NCBI GenBank assembly: GCA_034665305.1
Contig: JAXDFZ010000005.1
Span: 1-64,000, forward strand
Length of the DNA: 64,000 nucleotides
Reading direction: 5' to 3'
Source of the DNA: DASXRU01 sp034665305
GTDB lineage: Bacteria; Acidobacteriota; Blastocatellia; Pyrinomonadales; Pyrinomonadaceae
Of this stretch, positions 33,580 to 43,023 are shown piece by piece. The first letter of the stretch is position 1. Each line of letters starts with the position of its first letter. The translations under genes were made by a program, and so were the position numbers. The notes beneath the pieces were generated by a model. It did not search any database, was not told the origin of the DNA, and was given only the letters and a program-made list of their open reading frames with translations.

Positions 33580-34374
33580 CTAAACCTGACGCTCCAGCAG
33601 CTCTTCATCTTCGGTGTTCAGACGGGTGGTCTTGATTGCCTTATCATAATCCCCACGCCGGGCCCGCTCGCGAATGCTCAGCACCTGACTGACCATCTTA
33701 AAACTGTCGCTCACCAAACTTATCTTGCTTTCCGCATCGTTGTCCCAACGAACGGGAATCTCACTCAGTCGCAAACCCGCGCGTTGCGCAAGGTAAAGCA
33801 ACTCCACATCAAAAGCGAAACGATCGATCGCCGCCGCCTCGATTAGCGGGCGGCAGACACTCATCCGAAAAGCCTTGAAGCCGCATTGCGTGTCCCAAAA
33901 CGCCAAACCGGTGGCGGCGCGCACTATCAGATTGAAGACACGCCCGCCCTGTTCGCGCTGCCATGGCTGATGCACGCCAATCAGACTGCGATCGAGCGCG
34001 CGTGAGCCGAAAGCTACATCGCACTCGCCGGCCTCGATAGGAGTAACGAGTTTGGGAGTCTCTGAAATCGGCGTCGAAAGATCCGCATCCGAAAACAATG
34101 CAATCGGAGCGTGAGCGGCCAGCAATCCCGTTCGCACGGCGTGACCTTTGCCGCGGTTGGGATCGTTCCTGATTACTCGCGCGGTCACATTGCCGGTACT
34201 CGCAAGATGCCGTTCGGCGACCGCTGCTGTATCGTCGGCAGAGCCGTCATCGACTACGATAATCTCGGCGCCGGGCCATTCGTCATTCAGGTATTCAATG
34301 ATCTTCGGGAGGGAGTGAACCAACCGCGTGGCTTCGTTGTAAGCGGGAATGACAATTGAAACTCTGGGTGACAT
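33580..34374 (-). CDS. GT2 glycosyltransferase, dolichyl-phosphate glucosyltransferase-like
   Basis: 264 aa from ATG 34374 (GTG 34383 possible). GT-A fold: VSIVIPAYNEATRLVHSL, then EIIVVDDGSADDT, DPNRGKGHAVRTGLLAA, the DxD-type FSDADLSTPI, and the acceptor region FWDTQCGFKAFRMSVC. No C-terminal membrane helices, unlike DPM1/GtrB types with anchors. It probably transfers a sugar from a nucleotide donor to a polyprenyl phosphate. It leads the pair with pdxJ. Confidence 0.9.
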   Translation of the reverse strand: MSPRVSIVIPAYNEATRLVHSLPKIIEYLNDEWPGAEIIVVDDGSADDTAAVAERHLASTGNVTARVIRNDPNRGKGHAVRTGLLAAHAPIALFSDADLSTPISETPKLVTPIEAGECDVAFGSRALDRSLIGVHQPWQREQGGRVFNLIVRAATGLAFWDTQCGFKAFRMSVCRPLIEAAAIDRFAFDVELLYLAQRAGLRLSEIPVRWDNDAESKISLVSDSFKMVSQVLSIRERARRGDYDKAIKTTRLNTEDEELLERQV

Positions 34375-34422
34375 AGCGGGCACGGACTATAACATAGGGC
34401 CTTCGCGTGATCGCGCGTGGAT

Positions 34423-34508
34423 TGTAGGGGCGGCACTCCGTGGCCGCCCCCTTTCTGTGACATGCTCGTGATTCCAGGAAGGGGCGGCCACGGAGTGCCG
34501 CCCCTACA
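34423..34508. repeat. TGTAGGGGCGGCACTCCGTGG-type foldback, copy 2
   Basis: Left arm 34423-34452 and right arm 34480-34508 are near-perfect reverse complements (TGTAGGGGCGGCACTCCGTG and so on) with a ~27-bp loop. Same family as 10761-10857. It lies in the divergent promoter region between the GT2 and S41 genes, and causes a false N-terminal extension of the latter reading frame. Confidence 0.9.
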
Positions 34509-34566
34509 GTGGTATGGTATATTTAACCTTCGTTTCGGCATCAAATGCCCGGGATGGGCGGGTGAA

Positions 34567-36273
34567 ATGAATAAACGTTTTATTGCGATTGCCTCGCTGG
34601 TAATTTTGGCTTGCGCCGTCATGGGCGGCTGGCAGAGTTCTGCCCGCAGGTCGCGACGGCCTCCCACCGATCAGAGCCTTAATGCCGCCAGTGCGACGGC
34701 CGAGAATATCGAAAACGATTACAGCGAAGCCGTGAATACGGTTTCGCAAAACTACGCCGGCGAAATCGATTACGAGAAAGCGACGCAAGCAGCAATTCAG
34801 GGAATGCTGTACACGCTCGATCCACACTCGTCCTATTTCCCCTACTCCGAATTTAAGAAACTCAAGGAAGACCAGGACTCGCGCTTCTACGGCATCGGCG
34901 TAACCATCCTGCAGCATCGTGACGGCGTGTATGTGCAATCGACTGTCGAGAACACACCCGCCGCGCGCGCCGGGCTGCGTTATGGCGACCGCATTGTGGA
35001 AGTCGAAGGTAAGGACGCGCGCGAATGGACCAGCGAACAGGTTTCCAAAAACGTACGCGGCGGACGCGGCGAACCCGTCAACATTAAAGTCGAAAGAGTC
35101 GGTTCGGAAGCGGCGCTGAACTTCACTATCGTGCGCGATGCTGTTCCGCTGCCCTCGATTCGTAATGAGTTCATGATTCGCCCGGGTACCGGATACATTG
35201 GGCTCACCGGCGGTTTCAATCACACGACCGACGACGAACTGCGCGAAGCGGTCGCCCATTTGAAGGCCCAGGGAATGCAGCAGCTAATCCTGGATCTGCG
35301 CAACAACCCCGGAGGCCTGTTGGATCAGGCAATCGACGTCAGCAGCGAATTTCTGCCGCGCGACAAAGTAGTAGTTTCAGTTAAAGGCCGTAGCGAGTAC
35401 AGCCAGCCGATCGTCTACAAATCGAAAGGTAGCGATCCGGAAGAGTTGCCGCTCGTAGTTCTGATAAATCGAAATACAGCGTCGGCCTCTGAAATTGTCG
35501 CCGGCGCCATACAGGATCACGGCCGCGGCTTGATTGTGGGTGAAACCAGTTTCGGCAAAGGGTTAGTGCAAAAAGTTTACCAGCTGCCCTACAATACCGG
35601 ATTGACGCTGACCACGGCCCGCTACTACACGCCGTATGGCCGCTCGCTGCAGCGCGATTATTCGAATGGTTCGCTTTACGATTACTACGTGCGGCACGAT
35701 CCGGAAGAAGACGTGCAGCAACATAGCACTTCGCGACCATCGCAGCCCGCGAGCTCGCCCACGCCGCCTGTGTCACACACACCGACCGGTCCGGCTGTGA
35801 AGACTGCGGCGGGTCGCATTTTCTATGGCGGCGGCGGCATCACGCCGGACATCGACATCAAACCTGTGCCGGTCACGCCCGCGCGATCCAAAATCATTGA
35901 GGCCGCGTTTTATTTCACGCGCGAACTGACCGCTGGCGTTGTTCCCGGTCTGGAAGCATATCGCGTTGAGAAAAATGATTTCCTGCGAATTCCGCGCGCC
36001 ACCGACTATCCAATTAACGAACGCGTGCTGGATGCTTTTCGCAATTTCCTGAAGAAGGATCCGGCAAACGGTCTGCCGGCCAGCGAACTTGATGCCGAGC
36101 TCGACTTTGTGAAGTTGCGTTTGCGCGAAGAAATTCTGAGCGCTGCTTTTTCCGCGGACGCCGGTTCGCGAGTTTTGCTGGAGAGCGATCCGCAGACATT
36201 GCGGGCGCTGGAAGCACTGCCTGATGCCAAGCGCCTGGCCGAAAGTGTTCGCAATGGCGAGTCGCGCAGTTAG
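34567..36273 (+). CDS. S41 C-terminal processing peptidase (CtpA/Tsp-like)
   Basis: 568 aa from ATG 34567. Signal anchor MNKRFIAIASLVILACAVMG; the N-terminal helix pair contains YTLDPHSSYFPYSEFKKL; PDZ domain at ~90-175 (FYGIGVTILQHRDGVYVQS, then TPAARAGLRYGDRIVEVEG); protease core with the catalytic dyad Ser306 (TASASE) and Lys331 (SFGKGLVQ), and Asp317 supporting. A Pro/Ser-rich insertion (~375-415) and a C-terminal helical domain follow. It degrades or processes periplasmic proteins with exposed C-termini. Confidence 0.95.
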   Translation: MNKRFIAIASLVILACAVMGGWQSSARRSRRPPTDQSLNAASATAENIENDYSEAVNTVSQNYAGEIDYEKATQAAIQGMLYTLDPHSSYFPYSEFKKLKEDQDSRFYGIGVTILQHRDGVYVQSTVENTPAARAGLRYGDRIVEVEGKDAREWTSEQVSKNVRGGRGEPVNIKVERVGSEAALNFTIVRDAVPLPSIRNEFMIRPGTGYIGLTGGFNHTTDDELREAVAHLKAQGMQQLILDLRNNPGGLLDQAIDVSSEFLPRDKVVVSVKGRSEYSQPIVYKSKGSDPEELPLVVLINRNTASASEIVAGAIQDHGRGLIVGETSFGKGLVQKVYQLPYNTGLTLTTARYYTPYGRSLQRDYSNGSLYDYYVRHDPEEDVQQHSTSRPSQPASSPTPPVSHTPTGPAVKTAAGRIFYGGGGITPDIDIKPVPVTPARSKIIEAAFYFTRELTAGVVPGLEAYRVEKNDFLRIPRATDYPINERVLDAFRNFLKKDPANGLPASELDAELDFVKLRLREEILSAAFSADAGSRVLLESDPQTLRALEALPDAKRLAESVRNGESRS

Positions 36274-36326
36274 TTAGTCACGGCCGGACTGCATTCATCG
36301 ATCAATCCAACCCGGAGCCCACTCCC

Positions 36327-37949
36327 ATGAAGCGCAGGAGTTTCTTGCGAGACAGTATCGCCGGAGCAGCGGCGATTTTTGTCGTGGACCGGCAGGACCG
36401 CGCCTCGGCAGGGGCTGGCGCACAACCCCCCGCGCCGATCGCGTCCTCCCCAGCCGGCAAGTTCGAATTAGAAGAAGCGACGATCGAGCAATTACAGGCC
36501 GCTATGCAGTCCGGCCAATTCACTGCGCATTCTTTGGCAGAAAAATACCTGCAGCGCGTCGACGAAATCGATAAGCGTGGGCCGGCCATCAATTCCGTTA
36601 TTGAAGTCAATCCAGACGCGCTCGCTATCGCAGCCACCTTAGATAAGGAGCGAAAAGCCGGGCGCTCGCGTGGGGTGCTGCACGGTATCCCGATCTTAAT
36701 CAAAGACAATATCGATACTGCTGACCGGATGATGACGACCGCCGGTTCGCTCGCGATGGTCGGCGCGCGGCCGGCGCAGGATGCGTTCATTGTCCGCCGC
36801 CTGCGTGAGGCGGGCGCTGTGATCATCGGCAAAACGAATCTCAGCGAGTGGGCCAACTTTCGCTCAAGCCATTCCAGTAGTGGCTGGAGCGGACGCGGCG
36901 GACAAACACACAACCCCTATGCACTCGATCGCAATCCGTGTGGATCCAGTTCTGGTTCGGGAGCCGCGACAGCCGCGAACCTTTGCGTCGCCGCGGTGGG
37001 AACCGAAACTGATGGCTCAATAGTGTGCCCTTCATCCGCCAATGGCCTGGTGGGAATTAAGCCGACGCTGGGACACGTTAGCCGCTCCGGGATTATTCCC
37101 ATAGCCCACAGCCAGGACACGGCCGGGCCGATGGCCCGAACAGTGACCGACGCAGCTCTTTTATTGGCCGCCCTCGGCCATCATGATCCGCGTGATCCGA
37201 TCACTGACCCGAGTCTTCGCCATCACACCCCAGGTGTTCCATCGGTTGACTGGCTGCGCGGCGCGCGCATCGGCGTCGTGCGCAAATCCTTCGGCTTCAA
37301 CGACGCAGTCGACAAGATCATGGAAGACTCGATCGATGTGATAAAACGGCTGGGCGCCACCGTCGTCGATCCGGCAAACATTCCGACGGCCGGAAAATTC
37401 GACGACTCCGAACTCGAAGTCTTGCTTTACGAGTTCAAAGCAGATTTGAACAAGTATCTCGCAGCGTTGGGCCCCGGTGCGCCGGTCCACTCTTTGAAAG
37501 AGATTATTGAGTTCAACGAACGCAATCGCGATCGGGAGATGCCTTACTTCGGTCAGGATCTGTTCATCAAAGCCCAGTCGAAAGGTCCGTTAACCGATAA
37601 AGCGTACCTGGCAGCACTGGCCAAGAACCATCGGCTATCGCGCGGCGAGGGCATCGACTTCGTCATGAAGCAGCACCGCCTGGACGCGCTAATTGCCCCG
37701 ACGGGTGGTCCGTCGTGGACCACTGACTGGGCCAACGGCGATCATTTTACGGGCGGTTATTCCAGTGCATCGGCGGTTGCGGGTTATCCGCACGTCACCG
37801 TTCCTGCGGGGTTCGCGCTTTCGCTGCCAGTAGGCATTTCATTTTTCGGCCGGGCCCACAGCGACTCGCAACTGATCAAGTTTGCCTACGCTTTTGAACA
37901 AGCAACCAAGGTGCGGCGGCCACCGCAGTTTCTGTCATCGGTGCATTGA
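36327..37949 (+). CDS. Amidase signature family enzyme, Tat/Sec-exported
   Basis: 540 aa. The N-terminus MKRRSFLRDSIAGAAAIFVV is a twin-arginine-like signal (RRSFLR). Amidase signature: Lys126 in PILIKDNIDT, a Ser cluster 207-209 in CGSSSGSGAA containing the cis-Ser, and nucleophile Ser231 in GTETDGSI. C-terminal LIAPTGGPSWTTDWANGDH and AGYPHVTVPAG complete the fold. It should hydrolyse amide bonds, perhaps of peptides or aryl amides, outside the cytoplasm; specificity unknown. It follows the S41 peptidase by 53 bp. Confidence 0.93.
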   Translation: MKRRSFLRDSIAGAAAIFVVDRQDRASAGAGAQPPAPIASSPAGKFELEEATIEQLQAAMQSGQFTAHSLAEKYLQRVDEIDKRGPAINSVIEVNPDALAIAATLDKERKAGRSRGVLHGIPILIKDNIDTADRMMTTAGSLAMVGARPAQDAFIVRRLREAGAVIIGKTNLSEWANFRSSHSSSGWSGRGGQTHNPYALDRNPCGSSSGSGAATAANLCVAAVGTETDGSIVCPSSANGLVGIKPTLGHVSRSGIIPIAHSQDTAGPMARTVTDAALLLAALGHHDPRDPITDPSLRHHTPGVPSVDWLRGARIGVVRKSFGFNDAVDKIMEDSIDVIKRLGATVVDPANIPTAGKFDDSELEVLLYEFKADLNKYLAALGPGAPVHSLKEIIEFNERNRDREMPYFGQDLFIKAQSKGPLTDKAYLAALAKNHRLSRGEGIDFVMKQHRLDALIAPTGGPSWTTDWANGDHFTGGYSSASAVAGYPHVTVPAGFALSLPVGISFFGRAHSDSQLIKFAYAFEQATKVRRPPQFLSSVH

Positions 37950-37964
37950 GAGGACAGTCGGCAC

Positions 37965-38185
37965 GTATGAAGCTCGAGTAGCGAGCGGCATATCCGTAGC
38001 CCACACCGCAAGCTGCGGGTTCACGCGGGTTAATAGAACCAAGCTCGCGAAAGCGAGCGGCATAATTTAGCCGTAGCGCTTCCGCAATCATATGTCGCCC
38101 CGCTCGGGCTCAGGTCGCTTGGGCCTGCCTTACCCACAGCTGGCGCTGTGGGCTACCGATATGGCCGCCCGCTTGGCGCGCTTCT
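37965..38185. repeat. Composite palindromic repeat, copy 2 of 3
   Basis: Modules AGCTCGAGTAGCGAGCGGCATA, GTAGCCCACACCGCAAGCTG with CGGGTTC, AGCTCGCGAAAGCGAGCGGCATAA, CCCACAGCTGGCGCTGTGGG with CTACC, and GCCGCCCGCTTGGCGCGC. Order and inverted ends match 59265-59482 closely and 9795-10030 more loosely. Fills most of the gap before the BNR-repeat gene; the remaining ~140 bp show only a ribosome site. Confidence 0.85.
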
Positions 38186-38324
38186 TCCGTTGATATCCAA
38201 CGATCTCGTGTCGCCCCGGGTACGACGCCATGCCGAAACTAAATCATCGTTTGCGCGTAACACTACATTCACTGCATTCCAACCGTCATTCAATTAAAGC
38301 GAACTAAACAGGAAAGGACTCCCC

Positions 38325-41300
38325 GTGAAACTAAGGTCTAACGCCCTAAATGAGTTCACCTTGCTCGGAATTATTTTCGTGGTGCTGGCTTTTATCGGCG
38401 TTGCCGTTAATGCGCAGGACCCAACGCCCAGCCCGGCCGCCGCCGCCACGCAGACTCCGGCCTCAGGTGCCAACGCCAGTCCCAGCCCGAGTCCGACTCC
38501 CACACCGAGTCCGACGCCGACGCCGGTTAACTGGTCGACAGATCCGATGCTCCGTCGTTTTGTGTGGCGCGGAATTGGACCAGCCAGCATGGGCGGCCGC
38601 ATTGACGACATCGCCGTCGTCGAAAGTAATCCCTACATCATCTACGTCGGCTTCGCGACCGGCGGCGTTTGGAAATCAACAAATAACGGCACGACCTTTC
38701 AACCGATCTTCGACACGTATTCCAGCGCGTCGATTGGCGACATCGCGGTGGCGCCTTCCGATCCAAATATTGTTTGGGTCGGCACAGGGGAACCGAACAA
38801 TCGCCAGAGCTCCAGCTTCGGTGATGGCATCTACAAGTCGAGCGACGCGGGAAAAACTTTTACGAAGATGGGGCTGGCAGACTCACAAGCCATCGCTCGC
38901 GTTGTTATCGACCCGAAGGACGCGAACGTAGTTTACGTCGCAGTACTGGGCCATCTGTTCGGCGGGAACAAAGAGCGCGGCATCTACAAGACCACTGACG
39001 GTGGCAAGACCTGGAACAACGTTCACTTTATTGATGAAGACACAGGCTTTACCGATCTGGCGATGGACGCCTCTGATTCCAAAACTCTTTATGCCGCTTC
39101 CTATCAACGGCGGCGGACATCGTGGGGCTTCAATGGTGGCGGCCCCGGCTGCGCCATTTGGAAAACTGTCGACTCCGGCAAAACGTGGAAAAAAATGGAG
39201 GGCAACGGACTGCCCACGGGTTTGTTAGGCCGCATCGGTTTAGATGTTTCGCGTTCTAATCCGAACATCCTTTACGCGCAGATAGAAGTCGGCGCCAGCC
39301 AGGGTACCGGCGGCGAAGAACCGGTAGTCGCAGGCCAGGCAACCCCTACGCCAACTCCGACGCCGACACCAACCCCGGGCGCTACCCCGTCCGCCTCGCC
39401 TACGCCGGCGCCACCCGATCCGAAGAAGCCGGGCGTCTGGCGCTCCGATGACAAAGGCAAGACGTGGCGCGTCGTCAGTAATGAAAACAATCGCCCGATG
39501 TACTACAGCCAGATTCGCGTCGATCCCAAAAACCCTGAGACGGTTTATGTGGGTGGCTTGAATTTCAGTATTTCAACCAACGGAGGTAAGACCTTCAAGT
39601 CGCTGCAGCAGGCCATACCGCACAGCGACCATCACGCAATTTGGGTCGATCCGAACAACGGCAACCACTTAATCATCGGTAACGATGGTGGCTTGGATGT
39701 CAGCTACGACCAGGGCGCGACGTGGGAATACGTGAACACGATTCCGGCGGCCCAGTTCTATGCCATCGCCGCCGACATGCGCAAACCGTATTACGTTTAC
39801 GGCGGCCTGCAGGACAACGGATCGTGGGGCGCCCCCAGCCAGACTCGCAGCAACGCCGGCATTACTAATGCCGACTGGTTCCGCACCGGGGGCGGCGACG
39901 GCTTTTATGCCCTGGCCGATCCTACTGACTACACCACTGTCTATTCCGAATCGCAGAATGGCGCAATGAGTAGATTGGATCTGCGCACCGGTCGCAGTGT
40001 CAGCATCAGACCGCGCGGTACGCCGAGAGGCCGGGGCGGCAACCGACCGGGCGGCGGGGCAGCCGGCGCGACTCCCACACCTTCGCCGGGCGCATCGCCA
40101 ACCCCGACGCCGGTCGATCCCGCAGCGGCCCTCGCCGCGTTTGCAGCCGCACAGGGCTTTGGCGGTTTCGGCGGCGGCGGGGCGTCGAACGTAGTGCCCG
40201 CGCCACCGGCGGGAGAGACGTATCGCTTCTACTGGAACACGCCGCTCATCATGTCGCCGCACAATCCGCGGATCATTTACGCCGGCGCCGAACGCCTGTT
40301 CACTTCGCGCGATCGCGGCGATACCTGGACGGCAACTTCGGATCTGACGAAGCATGTCGACCGTAACACGCTTTCGATCATGGGCGTGTCGGGCAAGGAT
40401 CCGATGGCTTCAAAGAATGACGGCTATACGAGCTTCGGTTACATCGTTACTGTCGCAGAGTCGCCAAAAGTGCCGGGCATACTTTGGGTGGGCACCGACG
40501 ATGGCAACGTACAGGTCAGTCGCGATGGCGGCGCCACCTGGACCAACGTTGCGAAGAACGTGCCCGGCATCGGCGAGATGTACCATATCTCGCGCGTTGA
40601 GCCGTCACACTTCGATGCGGCCACGTGTTACCTGTCCGTCGACGGCCATCGCGCCGACGACTGGAAACCTTACGTGTTTGTAACGCGCGACTATGGTGCG
40701 ACCTGGGCGCCGATCGCGAGCAACCTTCCCGGCTTCGGCAATGTGAATGTCATTCGTGAAGATCCTAAGAATAAAGATCTCCTCTATGTCGGCACAGAAT
40801 TGGGCTTCTACGTTTCCCTAAACGGCGGCGGCGAATGGAAACCGATGATGTCCGGAATGCCGGCCGTCCGCGTGGACGACATTCTGATCCATCCGCGCGA
40901 TAACGACATCGTCGTAGGCACGCATGGGCGAGGCATGTTCATACTCGACGACATCACACCTTTGCAGCAGCTTTCGGCAAGCAAGGTGCTGGATAAGGAC
41001 GCCCACCTTTTTGACGTTCGTCCCGCAACTCTTTGGTTTGGTGATGCGCGCCTGGGTCGCGCCGCCACCGGCGCAAAGGTATTTCGGGGTGCAAATCCGG
41101 TTGGCGGAACCGCTATCAGCTATTACTTGAAATCCGCACCGGCGGGTGACGTGAAAATCACCATAGCGGACTATACCGGCAAGGTTGTGCGCAACATTGT
41201 CGGCACGAAAGAGGTTGGTATCAATCGAGTGCAATGGAACCTGCGCGGCGATCCCCCGCCGCGACCGGCAAACCTGCCACCTGGATTTGGCGGTGGCGGT

Positions 41301-41450
41301 GGTGGGGGCGGCGGCGGTGGCGGCTTCGGCGGACTCTTCAACGTTGGTCCGCCCCTCGAGGCCGGGACCTACCTCTTGAAGCTTTCCGTCGGCGGCAAGG
41401 AATTTACTACCAAGGCCGTCATCGAAACGGACATTCCGCTGGTTCCCTAA
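38325..41450 (+). CDS. Large secreted sortilin/BNR-repeat (VPS10-like) glycosidase-like protein
   Basis: 1041 aa from GTG 38325, which follows AGGAAAGGA. Signal segment ~8-28 (LLGIIFVVLAFIGVAVNA). Many BNR/sortilin blades: SDAGKTFTKMG, TDGGKTWNN, DSGKTWKKM, DDKGKTWRVVS, NGGKTFKSL, SRDRGDTWTATSD, RDGGATWTNVA, RDYGATWAPI, LNGGGEWKPM, forming a beta-propeller. Three Thr/Pro/Ser-rich linkers (near residues 30-65, 340-365, 580-600) and Gly-rich segments (near 570 and 990) interrupt it. It may bind or cleave glycans or peptides at the surface; no catalytic residues can be assigned. Confidence 0.88.
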   Translation: MKLRSNALNEFTLLGIIFVVLAFIGVAVNAQDPTPSPAAAATQTPASGANASPSPSPTPTPSPTPTPVNWSTDPMLRRFVWRGIGPASMGGRIDDIAVVESNPYIIYVGFATGGVWKSTNNGTTFQPIFDTYSSASIGDIAVAPSDPNIVWVGTGEPNNRQSSSFGDGIYKSSDAGKTFTKMGLADSQAIARVVIDPKDANVVYVAVLGHLFGGNKERGIYKTTDGGKTWNNVHFIDEDTGFTDLAMDASDSKTLYAASYQRRRTSWGFNGGGPGCAIWKTVDSGKTWKKMEGNGLPTGLLGRIGLDVSRSNPNILYAQIEVGASQGTGGEEPVVAGQATPTPTPTPTPTPGATPSASPTPAPPDPKKPGVWRSDDKGKTWRVVSNENNRPMYYSQIRVDPKNPETVYVGGLNFSISTNGGKTFKSLQQAIPHSDHHAIWVDPNNGNHLIIGNDGGLDVSYDQGATWEYVNTIPAAQFYAIAADMRKPYYVYGGLQDNGSWGAPSQTRSNAGITNADWFRTGGGDGFYALADPTDYTTVYSESQNGAMSRLDLRTGRSVSIRPRGTPRGRGGNRPGGGAAGATPTPSPGASPTPTPVDPAAALAAFAAAQGFGGFGGGGASNVVPAPPAGETYRFYWNTPLIMSPHNPRIIYAGAERLFTSRDRGDTWTATSDLTKHVDRNTLSIMGVSGKDPMASKNDGYTSFGYIVTVAESPKVPGILWVGTDDGNVQVSRDGGATWTNVAKNVPGIGEMYHISRVEPSHFDAATCYLSVDGHRADDWKPYVFVTRDYGATWAPIASNLPGFGNVNVIREDPKNKDLLYVGTELGFYVSLNGGGEWKPMMSGMPAVRVDDILIHPRDNDIVVGTHGRGMFILDDITPLQQLSASKVLDKDAHLFDVRPATLWFGDARLGRAATGAKVFRGANPVGGTAISYYLKSAPAGDVKITIADYTGKVVRNIVGTKEVGINRVQWNLRGDPPPRPANLPPGFGGGGGGGGGGGGFGGLFNVGPPLEAGTYLLKLSVGGKEFTTKAVIETDIPLVP

Positions 41451-41456
41451 AGTATG

Positions 41457-41492
41457 AACGGCGGCGAGCGCCTCAGCCCGCTCGCCGCCGTT
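41457..41492. terminator. Strong hairpin after BNR-repeat gene
   Basis: AACGGCGGCGAGCG (41457-41470) and CGCTCGCCGCCGTT (41479-41492) form a perfect 14-bp stem with an 8-nt loop, seven bases after the stop. ACCTGCTTT follows, so the U-tract is poor. Confidence 0.8.
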
Positions 41493-41597
41493 ACCTGCTT
41501 TAGTAAATCACCTCTACACAAACTTCGATTTGACTTGCCGCGTGTTTTTTCATAAAAACAAACCGTCCACATCGTTCCCGAAAACTTAAGACCAGCT

Positions 41598-42449
41598 ATG
41601 CCGTCGCTCGCTCAACTACTCGAGAAATCTATCCCCGAACTGAAGGAACGGTTTATCGATCGCAGCCGCCCCGTGCCGCGCGGCCTGATCGAAGCCCTCG
41701 AGTCAGATTCGCGCGGTGGCGCCCAAAAGCTGGCGAAGCAAATTCGCGAGCGCTGGCATAAGAACCGCGCCGAAGGCCAGCGGCTGCATAATCTTCTGCG
41801 TTTCGAAATCGAGCTCTGGAACGAGGGCATGAATTTGATTGCGGGCGTGGACGAGGCCGGTATGGCGCCCCTTGCCGGTCCGGTCGTGGCGGGCGCGGTC
41901 ATCCTGCCGCGGAACTACAAACTGCGTCACTTGAATGATTCCAAGAAGATACTGGATGAATCGATGCGCAGCGAGTTGGCCTGCCAGATCAAACAGGATG
42001 CAGTCGCCTGGGGCGTCGGCATCGCGGAAGTAGAAGAGATCGATAAGTTAAATATTTACCATGCCGGTTTGCTGGCCATGAGCCGCGCGGTTACCAGCCT
42101 GGGACTGCTGCCCGATTACGTACTGGTAGACGCCCGCAAGATTCCCCACTGCCCTGCCCCCCAACGCGGCATCATCCGGGGCGACATGCTTTCGGCGAGT
42201 ATTGCTGCCGCTTCAATTATTGCCAAGACCACGCGCGACGCGCACATGCTGGAGATGGATGTTCTGTACTCCGGCTACAACTTCGCATCGCACAAAGGCT
42301 ATCCGACCCCCGAACATTGTCGTTTGCTAAAAGAACTGGGCGCGGTGCCGATTCACCGGCGCAGCTTCGCGCGCGTTCGCGAAGTCCTGGGGCTTGACCC
42401 GGTGCAGGCGGGTCTGTTTGAGGAATGCGCGGAAGCAGCCGTTAATTGA
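41598..42449 (+). CDS. rnhB: Ribonuclease HII-like protein with altered GRG motif and N-terminal extension
   Basis: 283 aa. Residues ~80-270 are RNase HII: GVDEAGMAPLAGPVVAGAVI, HLNDSKKIL, LVDARKIP and SIAAASIIAKTTRDAHM. The acidic quartet is intact (D85, E86, D178, D214). The ribonucleotide-sensing GRG loop, normally directly after DEA, reads G88-M89-A90 instead. A ~75-residue Arg/Lys-rich helical N-terminus (LAQLLEKSIPELKERFIDR) precedes the domain, unlike the ~200-aa canonical enzyme. It probably cuts RNA in RNA/DNA hybrids, with possibly altered recognition of a single ribonucleotide. Confidence 0.88.
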   Translation: MPSLAQLLEKSIPELKERFIDRSRPVPRGLIEALESDSRGGAQKLAKQIRERWHKNRAEGQRLHNLLRFEIELWNEGMNLIAGVDEAGMAPLAGPVVAGAVILPRNYKLRHLNDSKKILDESMRSELACQIKQDAVAWGVGIAEVEEIDKLNIYHAGLLAMSRAVTSLGLLPDYVLVDARKIPHCPAPQRGIIRGDMLSASIAAASIIAKTTRDAHMLEMDVLYSGYNFASHKGYPTPEHCRLLKELGAVPIHRRSFARVREVLGLDPVQAGLFEECAEAAVN

Positions 42450-42458
42450 TTCAAGGTG

Positions 42459-42699
42459 GATTCAAGTTTCAAGTGCAACTTTTGAGAAACTGCCTTCGCT
42501 CCAGCGGAGTGAGATGTTTATAGCACCAGCAGGCCTTATTAATCCTCGCTCCATTAGAAGCGAAACATTAATGGCGCTGGCGACTAATCAAGACATTGCG
42601 CTCCTCCGGAGCGCGGAACATAGGGAACGCGTGGGCCTAGAAACATCTCGCTCCTCTGGAGCGAAGACAGTTGTCGGTGTTGCACTTCCAAGTTGAATC
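42459..42699. mobile_element. MITE-like element, copy 1 (inverted relative to 45659-45896)
   Basis: 241 bp with 21-bp imperfect terminal inverted repeats: GATTCAAGTTTCAAGTGCAA at the left, and the complement of GATTCAACTTGGAAGTGCAA at the right. Inside are several short palindromes built on CGCTCC-n-GGAGCG (CGCTCCAGCGGAGTG, CGCTCCATTAGAAGCG, CGCTCCTCCGGAGCG, CGCTCCTCTGGAGCG). No reading frame. The reverse complement of 45659-45896 aligns from end to end, including ATGTTTATAGCACCA and TTAATCCTCGCTCCATTAG. Confidence 0.85.
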
Positions 42700-42756
42700 T
42701 GCAAAATTCGAGGTTTGCAAGAAAGTTAGATTCTTAGTGCATACGGTCTGGTCTTC

Positions 42757-42974
42757 AAGCGCCAAGGGCGCGAAATGTAAAAGCCTGGGCCAGCGGCCCA
42801 GGTTCGGTCGCGAGCAACGTCCAAGCGCTGAAAGCGCGAAATGGCGGGCCCGGGAGACAAGCGCTGCTAGGCACACGAATCCGATTGCGCGCTTTAGCGC
42901 TTCAGAAAACGTGCCTGTACTACTTACCCAGACCGTTGGCCTGGGCTTTTACATTTCGCGCCGTTGGCGCTTAC
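42757..42974. repeat. Foldback element with ~45-bp arms
   Basis: AGCGCCAAGGGCGCGAAATG then TAAAAGCCTGGGCC at the left (42758 on) is mirrored by GGCCTGGGCTTTTACATTTC then GCGCCGTTGGCGCT at the right (ending 42971). The internal ~120 bp carries AAGCGCTGAAAGCGCGAAAT and TTTAGCGCTTC sub-repeats. No reading frame; likely another non-autonomous element inserted next to the MITE-like copy. Confidence 0.85.
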
Positions 42975-43023
42975 AGCAACCCATCAACCACTTTTTCTGC
43001 AATAACAAGCAAGGGGGAATCGC

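Noticed and set aside
34417..34566. N-terminal extension of the S41 peptidase
   Set aside because: The 50 extra codons read through the foldback at 34423-34508; a standard signal anchor begins at ATG 34567.
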